64,000 nt of DNA, from NCBI GenBank assembly GCA_040437565.1, contig JBDOQK010000008.1, positions 62,001-126,000 on the forward strand. The letters are read 5' to 3'. Below, piece by piece: positions 21,834 through 33,271 of this stretch. Position 1 is the stretch's first letter, and every line of letters begins with the position of its first letter. The stretch is from Albugo candida (lineage: Eukaryota; Oomycota; Peronosporomycetes; Albuginales). Under the pieces are notes generated by a model that was given only the letters and a program-made list of their open reading frames with translations, made no database searches and was not told where the DNA came from. The position numbers were made by a program, and so were the translations under genes.

Positions 21834-22952
21834 TCAAATTTTGCAATTTTCAGCATTCTCAACAACTTGTGCTCCATGTTTTTTTGTGAGTCTTTCGGTC
21901 AGCATATCTCGAAATTGACTCATAATGGCGTGCTCCCTTTGCTGTTTTTCTTCAAAATTGATCAATGCAAGTGCCCGCTTCTCTTCAGCGGTATACACTT
22001 GATTTTCTTTACGTATTCGAACCGCATTCATTTTCTTATGCCGACTTCCGCTCATGACGTATCCCAAATCCTCCAATTGTTCAATTTCCTGTCCGTTCCA
22101 TCCGACTTCTCCACGTCGTGGAATTCGCATATTCTTTTGCACAAATTGGGCGATAGCAGCGCCTTCACCCGGTAAAAGCGCTTTGCCATAGCTTAAAGAG
22201 TTACTGGATGATTCATTGCTTTCTTGCAGAGGTTGTGGACCAATGACTTGATGCTCCTCTTCTTTTTCTCGGGCGTTTTGAGCGGATTTATTCAATTCCG
22301 CCTCCTCAAATCCATCGACCTCTGGTGATTCGTTGCCGGATTCGTTGATATCAGAGGAGCTCGGGGAACGACGTTCGATTTTTCGCTTTTTCTTACTTGT
22401 TTTCTTTTTCTCTTTTTTTCGTTTCGATTTGCGTTTGCTTTCTCGAACGCTTTTCTTCGTTTTGCGTTTCGTATTCGCATTCGATTTACTTTCCCTTACA
22501 ATTTTGTGCAAATTCTTTCTTTCTTTTTTGTGTTTGTATTCGTCTGTGGACGTGATGGAAGATGCCGAAGTGAGGGACACAGAGCGTCGTTTTCTCGGTA
22601 ATGAGCTATGTTTCCCGCTATTTTGCCATTTAGATGGCGAGGGACTTGGAATTGTGCTCCATATGCTAAACTGCAAGGAGTCGCGTTTTCGTTTTCTTTC
22701 CTCAAAGAGCTCTGTATCGTTCCAATCTTTTCCATGTTGTCGTTTGGTGTATTGAGTAGAGTTCGGGCGATGACGGCTCCTACTTGGGGAAGCAGTCGGT
22801 GATTTCCTCCTCCTGATGGGTGAATTCGGTCGTGATCGACTGCGCGAACGTCTCCGTCGTCTATAGCTTTTACGATCTCTGCTTCTGCTTCTGCTGTGGC
22901 ATCGCGGACGACTGGATGATCTCATTAAGTTCGAGAAATAGCGTGAAATCAT
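21834..22952 (-). CDS. NKAP: NKAP-family RS-rich nuclear protein
   Basis: Single-exon protein of 372 residues. The N-terminal 200 residues are Arg/Ser and Lys rich (RSRSRDRKSYRRRRRSRS, KRKSKRKKEKKKTSKKK), typical of splicing-associated proteins. The C-terminus is the diagnostic NKAP/SynMuv domain: YGKALLPGEGAAIAQFVQ, MRIPRRGEVGW, LGYVMSGSRHKKMNAVRIRK and YTAEEKRALALINFEEKQ. NKAP acts in nuclear RNA processing and transcriptional repression. It converges with the Tudor-like gene 163 nt away and diverges from COG2. Confidence 0.93.
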   Translation of the reverse strand: MISRYFSNLMRSSSRPRCHSRSRSRDRKSYRRRRRSRSRSRPNSPIRRRKSPTASPSRSRHRPNSTQYTKRQHGKDWNDTELFEERKRKRDSLQFSIWSTIPSPSPSKWQNSGKHSSLPRKRRSVSLTSASSITSTDEYKHKKERKNLHKIVRESKSNANTKRKTKKSVRESKRKSKRKKEKKKTSKKKRKIERRSPSSSDINESGNESPEVDGFEEAELNKSAQNAREKEEEHQVIGPQPLQESNESSSNSLSYGKALLPGEGAAIAQFVQKNMRIPRRGEVGWNGQEIEQLEDLGYVMSGSRHKKMNAVRIRKENQVYTAEEKRALALINFEEKQQREHAIMSQFRDMLTERLTKKHGAQVVENAENCKI

Positions 22953-23302
22953 TTTTTCAAAGCTGAAACAAAGCCTTTTTCTGACTCAGTTGATTAGAAA
23001 CGGAAATGGGTAGCGCGTACATCGTAAAGGACGATAGAATAATTGTTTAAGGGTACGTAAGTGCCTATCGGTACCAGAGACATAAGCGTTGAGCCGTCTG
23101 AAAATGATTTTAAGAAGAAGGTATTTGATTCAACTGCTTCACAATTTGCGTAGCTGTTTGCGTACTGTCCTGTTTTTCTATTGCAGTTATTTCACAGTTC
23201 ATATGCAAAGGAACTGATCCTATCTCATAAATGACGCGTACGCACGCGCTTGATACTTTTTCCATCTAATTATGTAATAAATCATCATTTTACTATCATC
23301 AG
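22953..23302. other. Divergent promoter region NKAP / COG2 (350 nt)
   Basis: Between two outward-facing start codons. I see no open frame of note or strong repeat. It should contain both promoters. Confidence 0.5.
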
Positions 23303-26069
23303 ATGACATTTGTCGATGGACATACTTCTGAGCTCTCTGACGGATTAATAATACAAAAGTATCTGAAGGGAGCACACGACCACTTTTGCTTCGATGTGAA
23401 TCATTTCAGTCCCGAAAATGAATTCAAGGGAACGCATTTATTGAAAGAATGGCATTCGTATCATTCTATGGAGAAGATTTATGGCGATCTCAAACGCCTA
23501 CAAAGTATTTTAGAGACTCAGGTCGTCATTTCTTGAACGAAATGCAGTCAATAAGAGAACTCACTGCTATCCTTAACAGCTCGTGTCAATCATCAATCAA
23601 GATTACAGCGAGTTTCTTCATCTTTCTTTGCAGTTGAAAGGCATCGATGAGGCTGTCACCTCATTACAACAACCGCTTTCGTGCATTTTGGAACGTGTAT
23701 ACTCTGTGCAGGAAAACATGGTACACTTTCCACTGTCTGTCGGATTCAATGAGACTGAAGTACTGTTACTGAGCAGCAGGAATTAAAACAACAAATCGTA
23801 GCGAAAGCAGAGAAGCTACAGATCACAAAGAAAGAAGAAGAAGAACTTGTTCTCAGTGTAAAGTACGCAAAGTCCACGTCAATTATTCCTTCAAATCTCA
23901 CATCACGCTTCACCTCAGAATCTCTGCGAAGCTTTCGTTGATTGAGGATTTACTAGAAACCGAGCAAATTTCGGAGGTACAGGCTCAAGACTCTGGCGGA
24001 GATGGTGAAGAATCAGGATACATTGGTGACATTCGGGCAGTCACTCGATGCAATAATGACTCGAATCAAGTGTGTGCTCGTTTAGAACGTGTCGCCGGCA
24101 TCCTCGTCGATGTGGAACATGATATGTCGTTCGGGAAAGCCATTCAAGCAATACAGGTGCATGCGCAATTCAAATTTGCTTCCATTTCGTCAATTTAGTT
24201 TCTATAGCGTGAAGGTACTCGACACTATGCGCTTGAGAGAGCTCTTTATGAGCGTCTCGAGACCGAACTTGTTACGGAAATCTCTCCTGATTCGTTCTAT
24301 CAACACAATCAAACACTCGATCCCCAACGCCTTGGGTGCCTTTTACGTGCGTATGCCATTCTCCAAAACACTCGCATTGCCGAAGAAACAATAGCGACAT
24401 TGGTAGTGAAGCCTGTGGTCGAAGATTTATGCTCTCGTGGAAGAAAACACGACTTGGAGGAAGTGTACAATCAGATTCTGGGGTTCATTACGAGGAAATT
24501 TGGATCTCTGTTGACATTACCCGTGTGTCAAGCCCGTGACCGAAACTCGGTGGATCTGATGGGGAATGTGATCTGGAAGACGATATATCAGACGCTGAAA
24601 AGTAAATTTGGCGATATCTTCGAGTCTACTGAACCGGGCTGTTTTCATCGTAATTACGTTGTCTCGATGACGCTATGGGCTCAGTTGGAAGCGCTCATTG
24701 AGAACGATTGTGCTCGATGGCGATTTCGAACGAGTGAGTGCTCTGTCGAATTCAAAGAGAGGTGGAAGATCGATACGTATTTTCAGGTTCGAAGTCATTG
24801 GCAGCGTTTATGATGGAAGCTGAGTTTATATGCAAACAGATGCGACGACAAGAATTCTCAGAGCGGCTGGAACGAAAAATGGAGTCAAATCACACTACTG
24901 CGAAGACTGGAGACGAGAATTTCTATTTCACAATATGTGATCAGTTGTGGATGTCTGTGGAAGCCTGCTGGAGTGAAAATGTGTTTCTATCAGCTCTCAG
25001 TATACAATTTTTGCAGCTCACAATCGAATTGATCCAATCTTTCACTCTTAAATGGAGCTCTTATGTCGACCACGCAATTGCTCAAATATCTGCAAAAACA
25101 AAAGTTTTTTCAGCACCGTTATCATCGGAGAGTGACATTTTTCACGCAGCCAGCGATTTCCACCTTTTGCGTCAGCGGGTACGCTTTCAGCCAATCTCTC
25201 ATTCCAGGATGGCGAATGAGATCCGATCTTATAGATTCAATGTGGCCTCGTTCCGCTTATTCTTTCCAGACTGAAGACCGTAGGAGTCGACTCTGACACA
25301 CTTGAGCAATTAATCGAAGAGGTAAGAGCATCACTGAATCATCGAAACCATCCATTGACTCATGGAATGTAGCCGCTTGATACTCTATCGGGCATGGAGC
25401 GAATGTGCTGGTCAGCAGCGGCCATTGTCGTGGCAGATGACTGCAAAAAGATTCTTCCGGCCATTCGGTAGCTCGTTGCACGCTCTGACTTTCCACGCGA
25501 TCTGTTGCTACTTTTTGTCCGCTGTAGAAGTGTCAAAGGACAGTATCAGATGACAAATAGAGCCTCACCAACGGCTCCATCCATTTATGTGTCGAGTATC
25601 ATTCGGTATGTTCAAATTGGATTCCTTCTGACTTTTTTTGATCCTATTTCTAGTCCTTTGAACGACTTTATGGCACAATGGGGCACTCATTTCCATACAA
25701 ACAATGCCAAAAAGGAATTTTTCGCGTCTGTCTTACGACCTGTTTGTCAAACGTTTGACATTTTGGCCGTACAAGTGATCCAATCTGCTGCTGAATTGGA
25801 GAGATCGCTAAAGCATCGAAAAGCGCAGCGTCAGGGAGGAAGGGAAGGGACTGAATCGTTGAAGCTTTCAGATACGGAAAAAATGCAGCGACAGCTCATT
25901 TTAGACCTTGAGGCGTTAAAGAGGTGAGCGGAGAAGACTTTGAGCCGATTCTGTAACTCTGAGCGATTTACCACGCTGTAGTGAAGCTGAAGCGCTATCG
26001 TTCGATCTGTGCGATGTCGACACCTTTCAACACGCATTGGAGCACCTGAAGGCGGAGGAATTACGATAG
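23303..26069 (+). CDS. COG2: Conserved oligomeric Golgi complex subunit 2
   Basis: Multi-exon gene. The N-terminal region matches COG2: CFDVNHFSPENEF, then SMEKIYGDLKRLQSIL, INQDYSEFLHLSLQLKGIDEAV, LQQPLSCILERV and a coiled-coil segment ELKQQIVAKAEKL. Later exons carry the DUF3510-like C-terminal helices (LCSRGRKHDLEEVYNQIL, SVDLMGNVIWKTIYQTLKSKFG, TLWAQLEALIEND, LDTLSG and LNDFMAQWGTHF). COG2 is in lobe A of the eight-subunit tether for retrograde vesicles at the Golgi. Introns are short (about 55-63 nt), including GTCGTC...AACAG at 23520. I end it at the TAG of HALEHLKAEELR. COG1 lies 37 kb downstream in the same window. Confidence 0.88.
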
Positions 26070-26120
26070 AAATAAAATGAATTTGCTATCCATCATTTTG
26101 CATCAAAACAGCTCACTGAA

Positions 26121-26751
26121 ATGTCATTTGTCGATATCTTTTACGCGATCTTATACGCACCTTTCCGATTGGATATAAATCACGAGATCATTGGATCTTC
26201 AAAAGTCGCAAACTTCAAATTTGATCGTTTACTTTCGATGGAGTCTGTGCGTGCATTTGAATGCGTCGAGGCGAAGATCGACTCTTCTCTGGGTAGGATA
26301 TCGCTACCGCCATCATTTCAATCTCTTTACGGTTTATTTGTGAAGATGATTTGATCAAAAGCCGCAAAATGCAACTCACGAAAAAAACTCGCCAAATGAA
26401 ACGATCGACAAAGGTACAGCATGCAATTCTCAGTCAAAATCCACAAACTCACTCTCATATGCATCAGATCAAAAGAGTGAAAAAAATAACGCAATTGCGG
26501 GGCTCAAAAATCTCACAATCGCAACGAAACGTACGACATTTGTAATTCATAATTCCGTCACTTTTACCTCTGCTGTAGCCGATGCAAAAGTCCAAGTCCA
26601 CGCGATCTCTCATGCGCCCCAACACGTCGCAGATGTCTCCAAAGTCAAAGGCAGGTGCACGCAATGTTCGTGTGGGACGCCCTCTGAGGAAAATCGCACT
26701 GAGAAAGCCGCGAAAAAAACAAAGCAGCAAACTCTCTTTGATGAAAAGTAA
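26121..26751 (+). CDS. Small basic protein with cysteine cluster, unrecognised
   Basis: Starts 51 nt after COG2. Exon 1 from ATG 26121 encodes MSFVDIFYAILYAPF... and has a donor at 26293 (GTAGGA). The second coding block runs in one frame from about 26415 to the TAA at 26749-26751, reading ...SQSKSTNSLSYAS..., ...TKRTTFVIHNSVTF..., then KVKGRCTQCSCGTP and KQQTLFDEK. The CTQCSC cluster could bind a metal. The phase-1 join GGT (G|GT) keeps frame. If a 33-nt segment at 26748-26780 (GTAAAA...AAAAAG) is an intron, the frame continues to 26886. Family and function are unknown, and the exon model is tentative. Confidence 0.4.
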
Positions 26752-26989
26752 AAAAGTGGGAAAGAAAAATGGCAAAAAAGTCATATTCCAAGTGCGGAAT
26801 GTGTGTCCAAATACAACGCGTTCCAAAAGAGGAAAAGCGATTCAAAGTGCGCACACGCGCTAAGAGCGAATTCCGTCAGATTTTGAGCATAGGATGACGC
26901 AATGTAACGGAGAATGAATAGTCTCAAGCCATTCCAATGGATCTGCGAGCTCTGATTTCTCATTTCGATAGAAATATTGTGCTTTGCAA

Positions 26990-29900
26990 TTACGTCACGA
27001 GTTTGGCGAGGCTGTTGAGTGGATAGATCTTGATATCGGCGTCTCCGTCGACTTTGACGATACCATCAGCGCCGTCGGTCCCAATGAGCGATCCAGTTTG
27101 ACCGGCTTCTTCACCGCTGAGAATGATGACAGTGTCTTGCTTCTCGGGAAGCACAGGCTGAACACGTTCGACGCTATAAGTGTGCATATTCCCATCGATT
27201 TCAATGACCAAAGTGTCTGCATGCACACTTGCGATGACACCGATACTCACACTCGTTTCGCTGATAGCGACACTCACTTCGACGCCTTTCATCTTCCAAG
27301 TCACTTCATTACTTATCGGATTGAGAATATCGTGTGCTTCTCGCGTGTGTGGCTGAGGCACAGGCATTCCACCGACTCCATTGGCCATGAGACCGGAACT
27401 CACACCGGGTGTCGCGACCAAATCCGAGCTCGCGAGTCCATTCATCGGCGTACGATACAAGCCAGGGGTCGTGGGATTATGCTGATACCCAGGTGTCGCT
27501 AGACTTGGCGTTGTTGGATTCAATCCAATTCCAGGCGTAGCGACTCCAAATCCAGGCGTTCTAGGCTCACTTCCCATCATCTCACGACCATGGGCTGGTG
27601 TAGCTGAGAGATGCGCTGGAGTCGTTGGATGAAGTCCTGGAGTTGTTGGATTGAGTCCTGGTGTGGTGGGATGTGATCCCATCATAAACGCAGGTGTTCG
27701 TGGTAGTAAGCCTGGAGTTGTGGGATTCAATCCCGGCGTCGTTGGGTTCCCCGTCGGTGTGAATGGCGCAGATTCACGAGTCGGTGACTTGGTACCCATA
27801 GGCTGAATCGAATGATGACCAAATGAACGAGAGGCTAGTCCTTCGTGCATGGTGCCAACCGGTTCCAATGGTGCACCAAAGCTCGTGGCGTGTGTGATAT
27901 CTTCTTCATGATTCAGTTGTGTCTCCAACAACGCGTCATCATTCGCGATATTCCACGCATCACTTGCCCGAGCAGCTTGTGGAGTGCCGAGACTACGATG
28001 TAATGGAGTGGCCATCGGCGTCATCGCACTTCCATGAAGCGGTGTCTGAGAAGGCAGTGGTGTAGCTCCTGCCATTGGAGTGTCAATACGGCGAGGTTTG
28101 TCTTGCAATTGTCCCTGTCGAGTGCCGGCCAACACGACTTCCTGTCGATCGACGTCCACAGTGGTTGCTTTGCAATGAATTTCCACCTTCACTTTCTGCT
28201 CCGACTCATCGACAACGATACCAATGTATCCTTTCCATCGTCCTTTTTTCATCTTGACCGTCTTGCCGATCATTTCATGCTCTCGTGCATTCCTCCGATC
28301 ATTTCGTGGAGGTCTCGCGCCATTCATTCGCGGCAGTGTCGAGTTTTGAATCATATTGGAACGGGCTTTGCTTCCTGAAAGTATGACTTGATGTGCTCGA
28401 GCCACAAACATGCCAGCATTCGTCATGACGCGATTATTGTGAAGGAAAAGAAAACACCGATGTATATGTTTGACAGTTCCTGCATGGCCGGCATGATCCC
28501 CTTCCAAGACATTGACCATTTCACCCACACTGACGTAATTGTGCTTTTGATCCAATGCAGCTGCACGAGAAGAAGGAAGTTTGCGTTGTATCTCTTGATC
28601 AGAGACCTGGCACACTTGGTCGCCTTGTGTGAATACTTTGAACCCATCTCTGCCAACATGAGTCACTACGCCGACATCTCCTTGTGCCAGCTACATTACA
28701 GTGTCAGAAAGCCCGATACAACGCAATGGATCACTTACAGCAACGAGGTCGTACAACTCGATGCCTTTGAGTGAATCCAGTCCATGAGATATCTCTGCTG
28801 ATTCCTGCAAGTCTTGCACCCGAACTTGAATCTCTTTAGCCATACTATCGACCAACACAATTGCCACAGGTGCTCCATCACTGTCATCGACCGCGACAAC
28901 GGTTCCCGTCTCACCAGAATACATTCCAGAAACGACTTTGATATGATCGCCGACTTTGACGTATTTTATGAGCTGTCTGACTTGAAAGTCCAAAATGGTG
29001 TCTTTGATCTCCTCATGCAGCGGCATCACACGAACGATATCGTTGGCAGTGTTTGTGCTCACAACAATTCCCATAAGGTTGACGAGATCGCCTTCTACTA
29101 CGCGAACTGTATCGCCTTTTGCAAGCTCCACTTTATTTTTCCAATCTCCTGTTTCCATTGACGCTAAAAGCTCCTGATTTCCATCATCCTCACGTTCCGC
29201 GACGGCTGCAAACTTGTTGATTTCATCGAGACGAGGATTCACTTCATCTGTTTGCAGCATCATATTGATATTCACTTCCTTGACCAGAAACCCATCTTGA
29301 TAGTAATCATTGTAAAAAAAGTCCATCATTTCGCCTGTCGGAATACATCGACGTCAGTGTTCTGCATATTGTGAGAGGAATTGTACCTGTCGCTGGATAT
29401 CGCCGACGTACGATGTCTCCATGTACCATATTGCTATGAAGCAGTTTTTGTGGAGGTCGTTGTCCCTTTTTATACTTTTGAGCCTCTCCGCCCGAAAGAA
29501 CCGATGGATCGTGTCTTGGAACCATTTTGATAATGGCCTACGAAGCAGACGTGAGACCTCATCCCTCAGAAATCCTTTGATGTACCCGAGCTCCATTATC
29601 CACAATTTCCAGCACTTTACAGAGATCGCCTTTGAAGACACCCGCTCTTTTGATTCGAGCCCAAGCGCCCACCGCCAGCGGTTTTCGTTTCTTTTGCACA
29701 TTGAGGACAGAAGTCATTTCTTGAACTGGCACTAATTTCATTGTATGTTGTGAGATATCGCGTAAGCCATTGACCGCATCTTTCGCGTGTGGTTCTCTCT
29801 CTGCTTCCACATATATGAAGCCCTTAGAGCTTGAGGCGATGACAGATTTGATTGACAGCGGTTGGCCTTGCCTTGCGAGATCGAGGAATTTGTTCATCAG

Positions 29901-30489
29901 AGAGATGACGAGATGTTGCTCGCGACCGGGCTGCGTCATTAAATGTCATGACGCGATGAGGCTATTAATATGAAAAGCACAATACCTTGCATTTAAAGAC
30001 CCACATACGAGGATCTTGGATGGACGGAAGAAGCGATTGCTGTGCGACTTCGCTTTGCATTGCATCGACACCCTCATCGACCTCATCGTAGTGTTTTTGA
30101 CTTCGCTGGTGTCTCTTCTTGATACTGCTCACAATTGCCTCTGCACTTTGCTCATCATCTTCTTCGTAATCCATTCTCCGTCTCGGTTCGTACTGATATG
30201 ATTGATTGGCGACTTCTGCTTCTTCTGCAAGAGCACGTTCCGAACCATAGATATCGTCATCTACCATTTCATCTTCCTCCTCGTCTTCATCGACATCTGC
30301 TTCGTCCTCGATGAAATTGTAAATAGCCTTCTTTTTCTTCTTTGATTTTGACTTGATTTCTCGTCCTTTTCGTTTTTTTAAGTTTTTTTCTTCTTCTTCA
30401 TCGGCTTCTTCTTCTTCTTCTGGTATTTCATCCTCAGAGACGTCTTCATCCTCCGAGTAATTCGGCCGTTCTTCGTCGCTCGACGACAT
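26990..30489 (-). CDS. SPT5: Transcription elongation factor SPT5
   Basis: Five or more exons. The N-terminus is highly acidic with a Lys-rich stretch. The NGN domain (MWVFKCKPGREQHLVISLMNKF, IYVEAEREPHAKDAVNGL) binds SPT4. Several KOW motifs follow (VGAWARIKRAGVFKGDLCKV, GDTVRVVEGDLVNLMGIV, VGDHIKVVSGMYSGETGTVV, GEMVNVLEGDHAGHAGTV, GKTVKMKKGRWKGYIGIV and a final C-terminal one). The C-terminal region has an array of PTTPGL-type repeats. SPT5 with SPT4 forms DSIF, the RNA polymerase II pausing and processivity factor. All joins hold frame, for example FKCK|PGREQ and DNGAR|AIIKM. The gene's promoter region is shared with the next WD40 gene. Confidence 0.96.
27436..27770 (-). repeat. SPT5 C-terminal PTTPGL repeat array
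   Basis: Coding repeat inside SPT5. About seven copies of [N/H]PTTP[G/A/S][L/H] occur with degenerate TPG units between them. In other eukaryotes this tail is phosphorylated on Thr by CDK9-type kinases and recruits RNA-processing factors. Confidence 0.85.
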
Positions 30490-30825
30490 GCTTTGAGGCG
30501 TTATGGACCGCACGCCGGTTTTTATATCCGTTATGTTTTGAAAGATTGCGGTTATTCATTCACATCTGTTAAGTGGTATTTACTCGATCGTGTGATTCGC
30601 ATGCGACCCGCTATACAGAACCAAAATGACCAAATTCTTACGTTTGACAGCGTTTTTTTCCAAGAAATCTCTCTATTAGCACGAGTTTTACATTTCATGA
30701 GCTTCAGCGAACACTCGTCTCTCTGTAAAACCTTTTTTATTGCGTTTTAACCATAAAATAATCCGAAAATGACATTCATTTCTCACAATTCCAACAGTAT
30801 GTATCAATAAAGTTTGGCTAAGGGA
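30490..30825. other. Divergent promoter region SPT5 / WD40 gene (336 nt)
   Basis: Between two outward-facing start codons. No open frame or repeat of note was seen. Confidence 0.5.
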
Positions 30826-32458
30826 ATGCATGAAGCCTCAACTTTGGGAACTTTACGCCAATGTGCCGTCAAAACCGCACTTAACAAATTGCTTCCGTCG
30901 AGCGGCTTCGTACGCGACGCGCGAAATAGATCTTCCAACGCCGTACGATGTTCCATTTTGTATCGAGACAGCCACAATTTCTCATGCTTTCTGAGTAGCA
31001 ATGTGAATGGAAGAGGGATTCCACCGGCTATTCGAGCGTGTCTGCTTGGCGAAGGAACTCTTGTGCATCAATATATCGATAGTCTCAAGCTGATGATGTC
31101 GGAATCGAGATGGCTTGCCAGTGGTCCAAAAGCTGTGATGCACGTCACAAAGGGATGCAAGGTCGGAGAAGGAAGCCAGTCGTTTGACCATATTCAGTTC
31201 ATCAAAGGTCAATTGGATCGGACTCATGAACAACACGTGCGCCAATACTTTTGCCAATTGGATAAGTTCTAAACTTTCTGTTTTGTAGCTTTTGGGTGGA
31301 CATTTGGAAGGCGAAACAGCCATGTTTTCCGTATGGTCGTTAAAGCATCAGCAAATGCGTGCGTCAATTCTGCAAAATGGAGCGTCATGTTATCATTCGT
31401 GCAACGAAGCGTTGGCTGTCGGGTGTTTGGATGGTACCGTGAAAATCTGGGATTTCGCGACGATGGGCGGCTGGCGAGAAAGCACGATTCAAGAGCAGTG
31501 TTTACCGTCGCCGCTTACACCCACAAGCACCGTGTCGCATCGATCAAGCTTGGCTATTGTTCCATTCATTCGCGCTCGATCACGAGAAAAAGTAGTTCAA
31601 GTGTTTTTGGAAAGTGGAGGGTACTTGAATCTTGCAACTGCGACGGATAAAGGCGATGCACATGTTTGGGACGTCACCAAAGGCGAGATTCTTGCCTCTA
31701 TTCCTGCCGCTAGGATTCATAAATCAGCATTACAACGTGCTCGACGAGATGCCAATTCACACGCATATGTGACGACGTTGATGCTGTCCAGAAGCACATT
31801 GATATGCGGCACGTCGTGTGGCTTTATTCGGATATTTGATTTGCGAAGTGGGAAGCTTACACATCGACTCGCAGGACATCCCGGTATGTCTCCATTCATC
31901 TGATACCATTGGATCCTTACGGGTTTCTTTCTTATAATACAGATGCGGTGTCACAAATCGATTCCAGAGGTCGAGTGCTTTGGTCAGGTGGTAAAGACGG
32001 GTCTGTTCGATGGTGGGGCGGAAAGACTGCTAAAGTGTTGAAGAAGTCGCTTATTTGTGACGGCCATGTTTCGGTCTTGAAGATGGACGATGAAGTTGTG
32101 GTTGCAGGGTATAGTCGTCAAGGGATGGAAGCATGGGATGTTCGGACCCAACAACCGCTTTGTACTTTCAGTAATGCCGAGTTTGGAGGCGTACAAGCGC
32201 TCCAGTATGATAAACGAAAAATCGTTGCCGTTTCCACGACCGGAAAGGTAAGCTGGAATGTGAGTCGAAGAAATCGACATTTTGACAAGCCTTCACACTT
32301 GGTAGGCAGCATTGTGGAGATGGTATTCGCCACATCCATTTCTGTCATTCAGTCCTCCAGAACCGTCATCGGAATTCGCATCAATCTGCTACGATCCTCA
32401 CCAGTTGGTTCTAGGAACAAAATGTGGCAAGCTTGTACACTTTGCGACGTCCATATAG
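30826..32458 (+). CDS. WD40-repeat protein, family not assigned
   Basis: Multi-exon gene. After a roughly 140-residue N-terminal region without a recognised domain, several WD blades are visible: LLGGHLEGETAMFSVWSL, ALAVGCLDGTVKIWDFA, LATATDKGDAHVWDV, LICGTSCGFIRIFDLRSGKL, RVLWSGGKDGSVRWW, VVVAGYSRQGMEAWDV and a terminal YDPHQLVLGTKCGKLVHF. The last exon begins at an acceptor near 32306 and ends at the TAG at 32456-32458. The N-terminus could hide an F-box-like helix bundle, but I cannot show it. The start is ATG 30826; the open frame upstream starts only from a TTG. Confidence 0.7.
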
Positions 32459-32514
32459 CCTTGGACCTTGGTATCCAACGATGGATATAGAGATCAAAGA
32501 TCCAATTAGAGTGC

Positions 32515-33124
32515 TCAAAAGTTCTCATTGCAAAATGTCGATTTCTCCAAAGCCTCAAAGCCAATATGGAGTGTATATTTTCCATCTCGTCGTTTTCGAA
32601 GTTGTACGGGGAAACACTCTGCTGTCAGGTCGACTCCAATCATACATTTCCCTGTTTCCAACGCAAATGGCCAATGATGACGAGGACAGGAGATGCAGAG
32701 AACGCCATTGATTTCCTCAATATCACCCAAATGCAGTGGCGCTTTTTGATGAGGACACGCATTCCGTATACAGTATACTTTTCCGTCATATTTGATGATA
32801 CCGACTTGAACATCATTCACAGTCACACACTTACCTGTATAAACGTATATATGCAATGCATTAATAGTATCATAAAGTAAATATTTTGAAATATGACGAA
32901 CCGATGCGTTGAGATTGTGAAGTTGCTTTGATTCGCTTGGTGCCGGTGACGCCGAATTCGTATTGTGGCATGCAATGACTTGCTTCTGTTATATCTGTCA
33001 AATAGGCTCGTTTCGCTTAAATCGAGTGAATACACTGACTATTATGGAATTTACCTTGTACAGTCAGACCAGAATCAAACCATAATGTAGCTGCAGGCTC
33101 TGTTCCCTCGGGTTCATTGTTCAT
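32515..33124 (-). CDS. RFESD-like: Rieske [2Fe-2S] domain protein, RFESD type
   Basis: Three exons. The C-terminal exon has the Rieske cluster: CPHQKAPLHLGDIEE, then 20 residues after the first CxH pair the second pair CPRHHWPF. Two Cys and two His ligate the cluster, and the spacing matches human RFESD (CxHxGGPLHLGDIE...CPWH) better than bc1-type Rieske proteins. It is probably a soluble electron-transfer or sensor protein. Exon 1 starts at ATG 33124 (MNNEPEGTEPAATLWF). Introns are GTAAAT...TTTAAG and GTTCGT...ATACAG. It shares a 147-nt promoter region with the divergent glycosyltransferase gene. Confidence 0.85.
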
Positions 33125-33271
33125 TCTTTGAGCGCATGCGGAATTGCTGATACATGCTCAGCCAATCAGCATACTCAACTGTTAGTGTTTTAACCAATCG
33201 CGCATATAATACAGGAACATAATCGCACTCTGATTGGCTGTATTCAATCAATCAAATACAAGAACATTTGC
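33125..33271. promoter_or_regulatory. Bidirectional promoter with inverted CCAAT boxes
   Basis: The 147 nt between the Rieske start (minus) and the glycosyltransferase start (plus) contain CAGCCAATCAG at 33159-33169 and its exact reverse complement CTGATTGGCTG at 33230-33240, plus a third CCAAT (AACCAATCG) at 33192. CCAAT is the known NF-Y binding core. Bidirectional use is inferred from the gene layout. Confidence 0.6.

Noticed and set aside
22333-22755. Plus-strand 140-residue open frame rich in Phe/Leu.
   Set aside because: Antisense shadow of the NKAP RS/Lys-rich region.
26464-26826. Minus-strand frame with apparent hydrophobic segments.
   Set aside because: Mirror of Lys-rich coding on the plus strand. 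No family resemblance.
27000-28380. Long plus-strand open frames over SPT5.
   Set aside because: Antisense to conserved SPT5 KOW and repeat regions.
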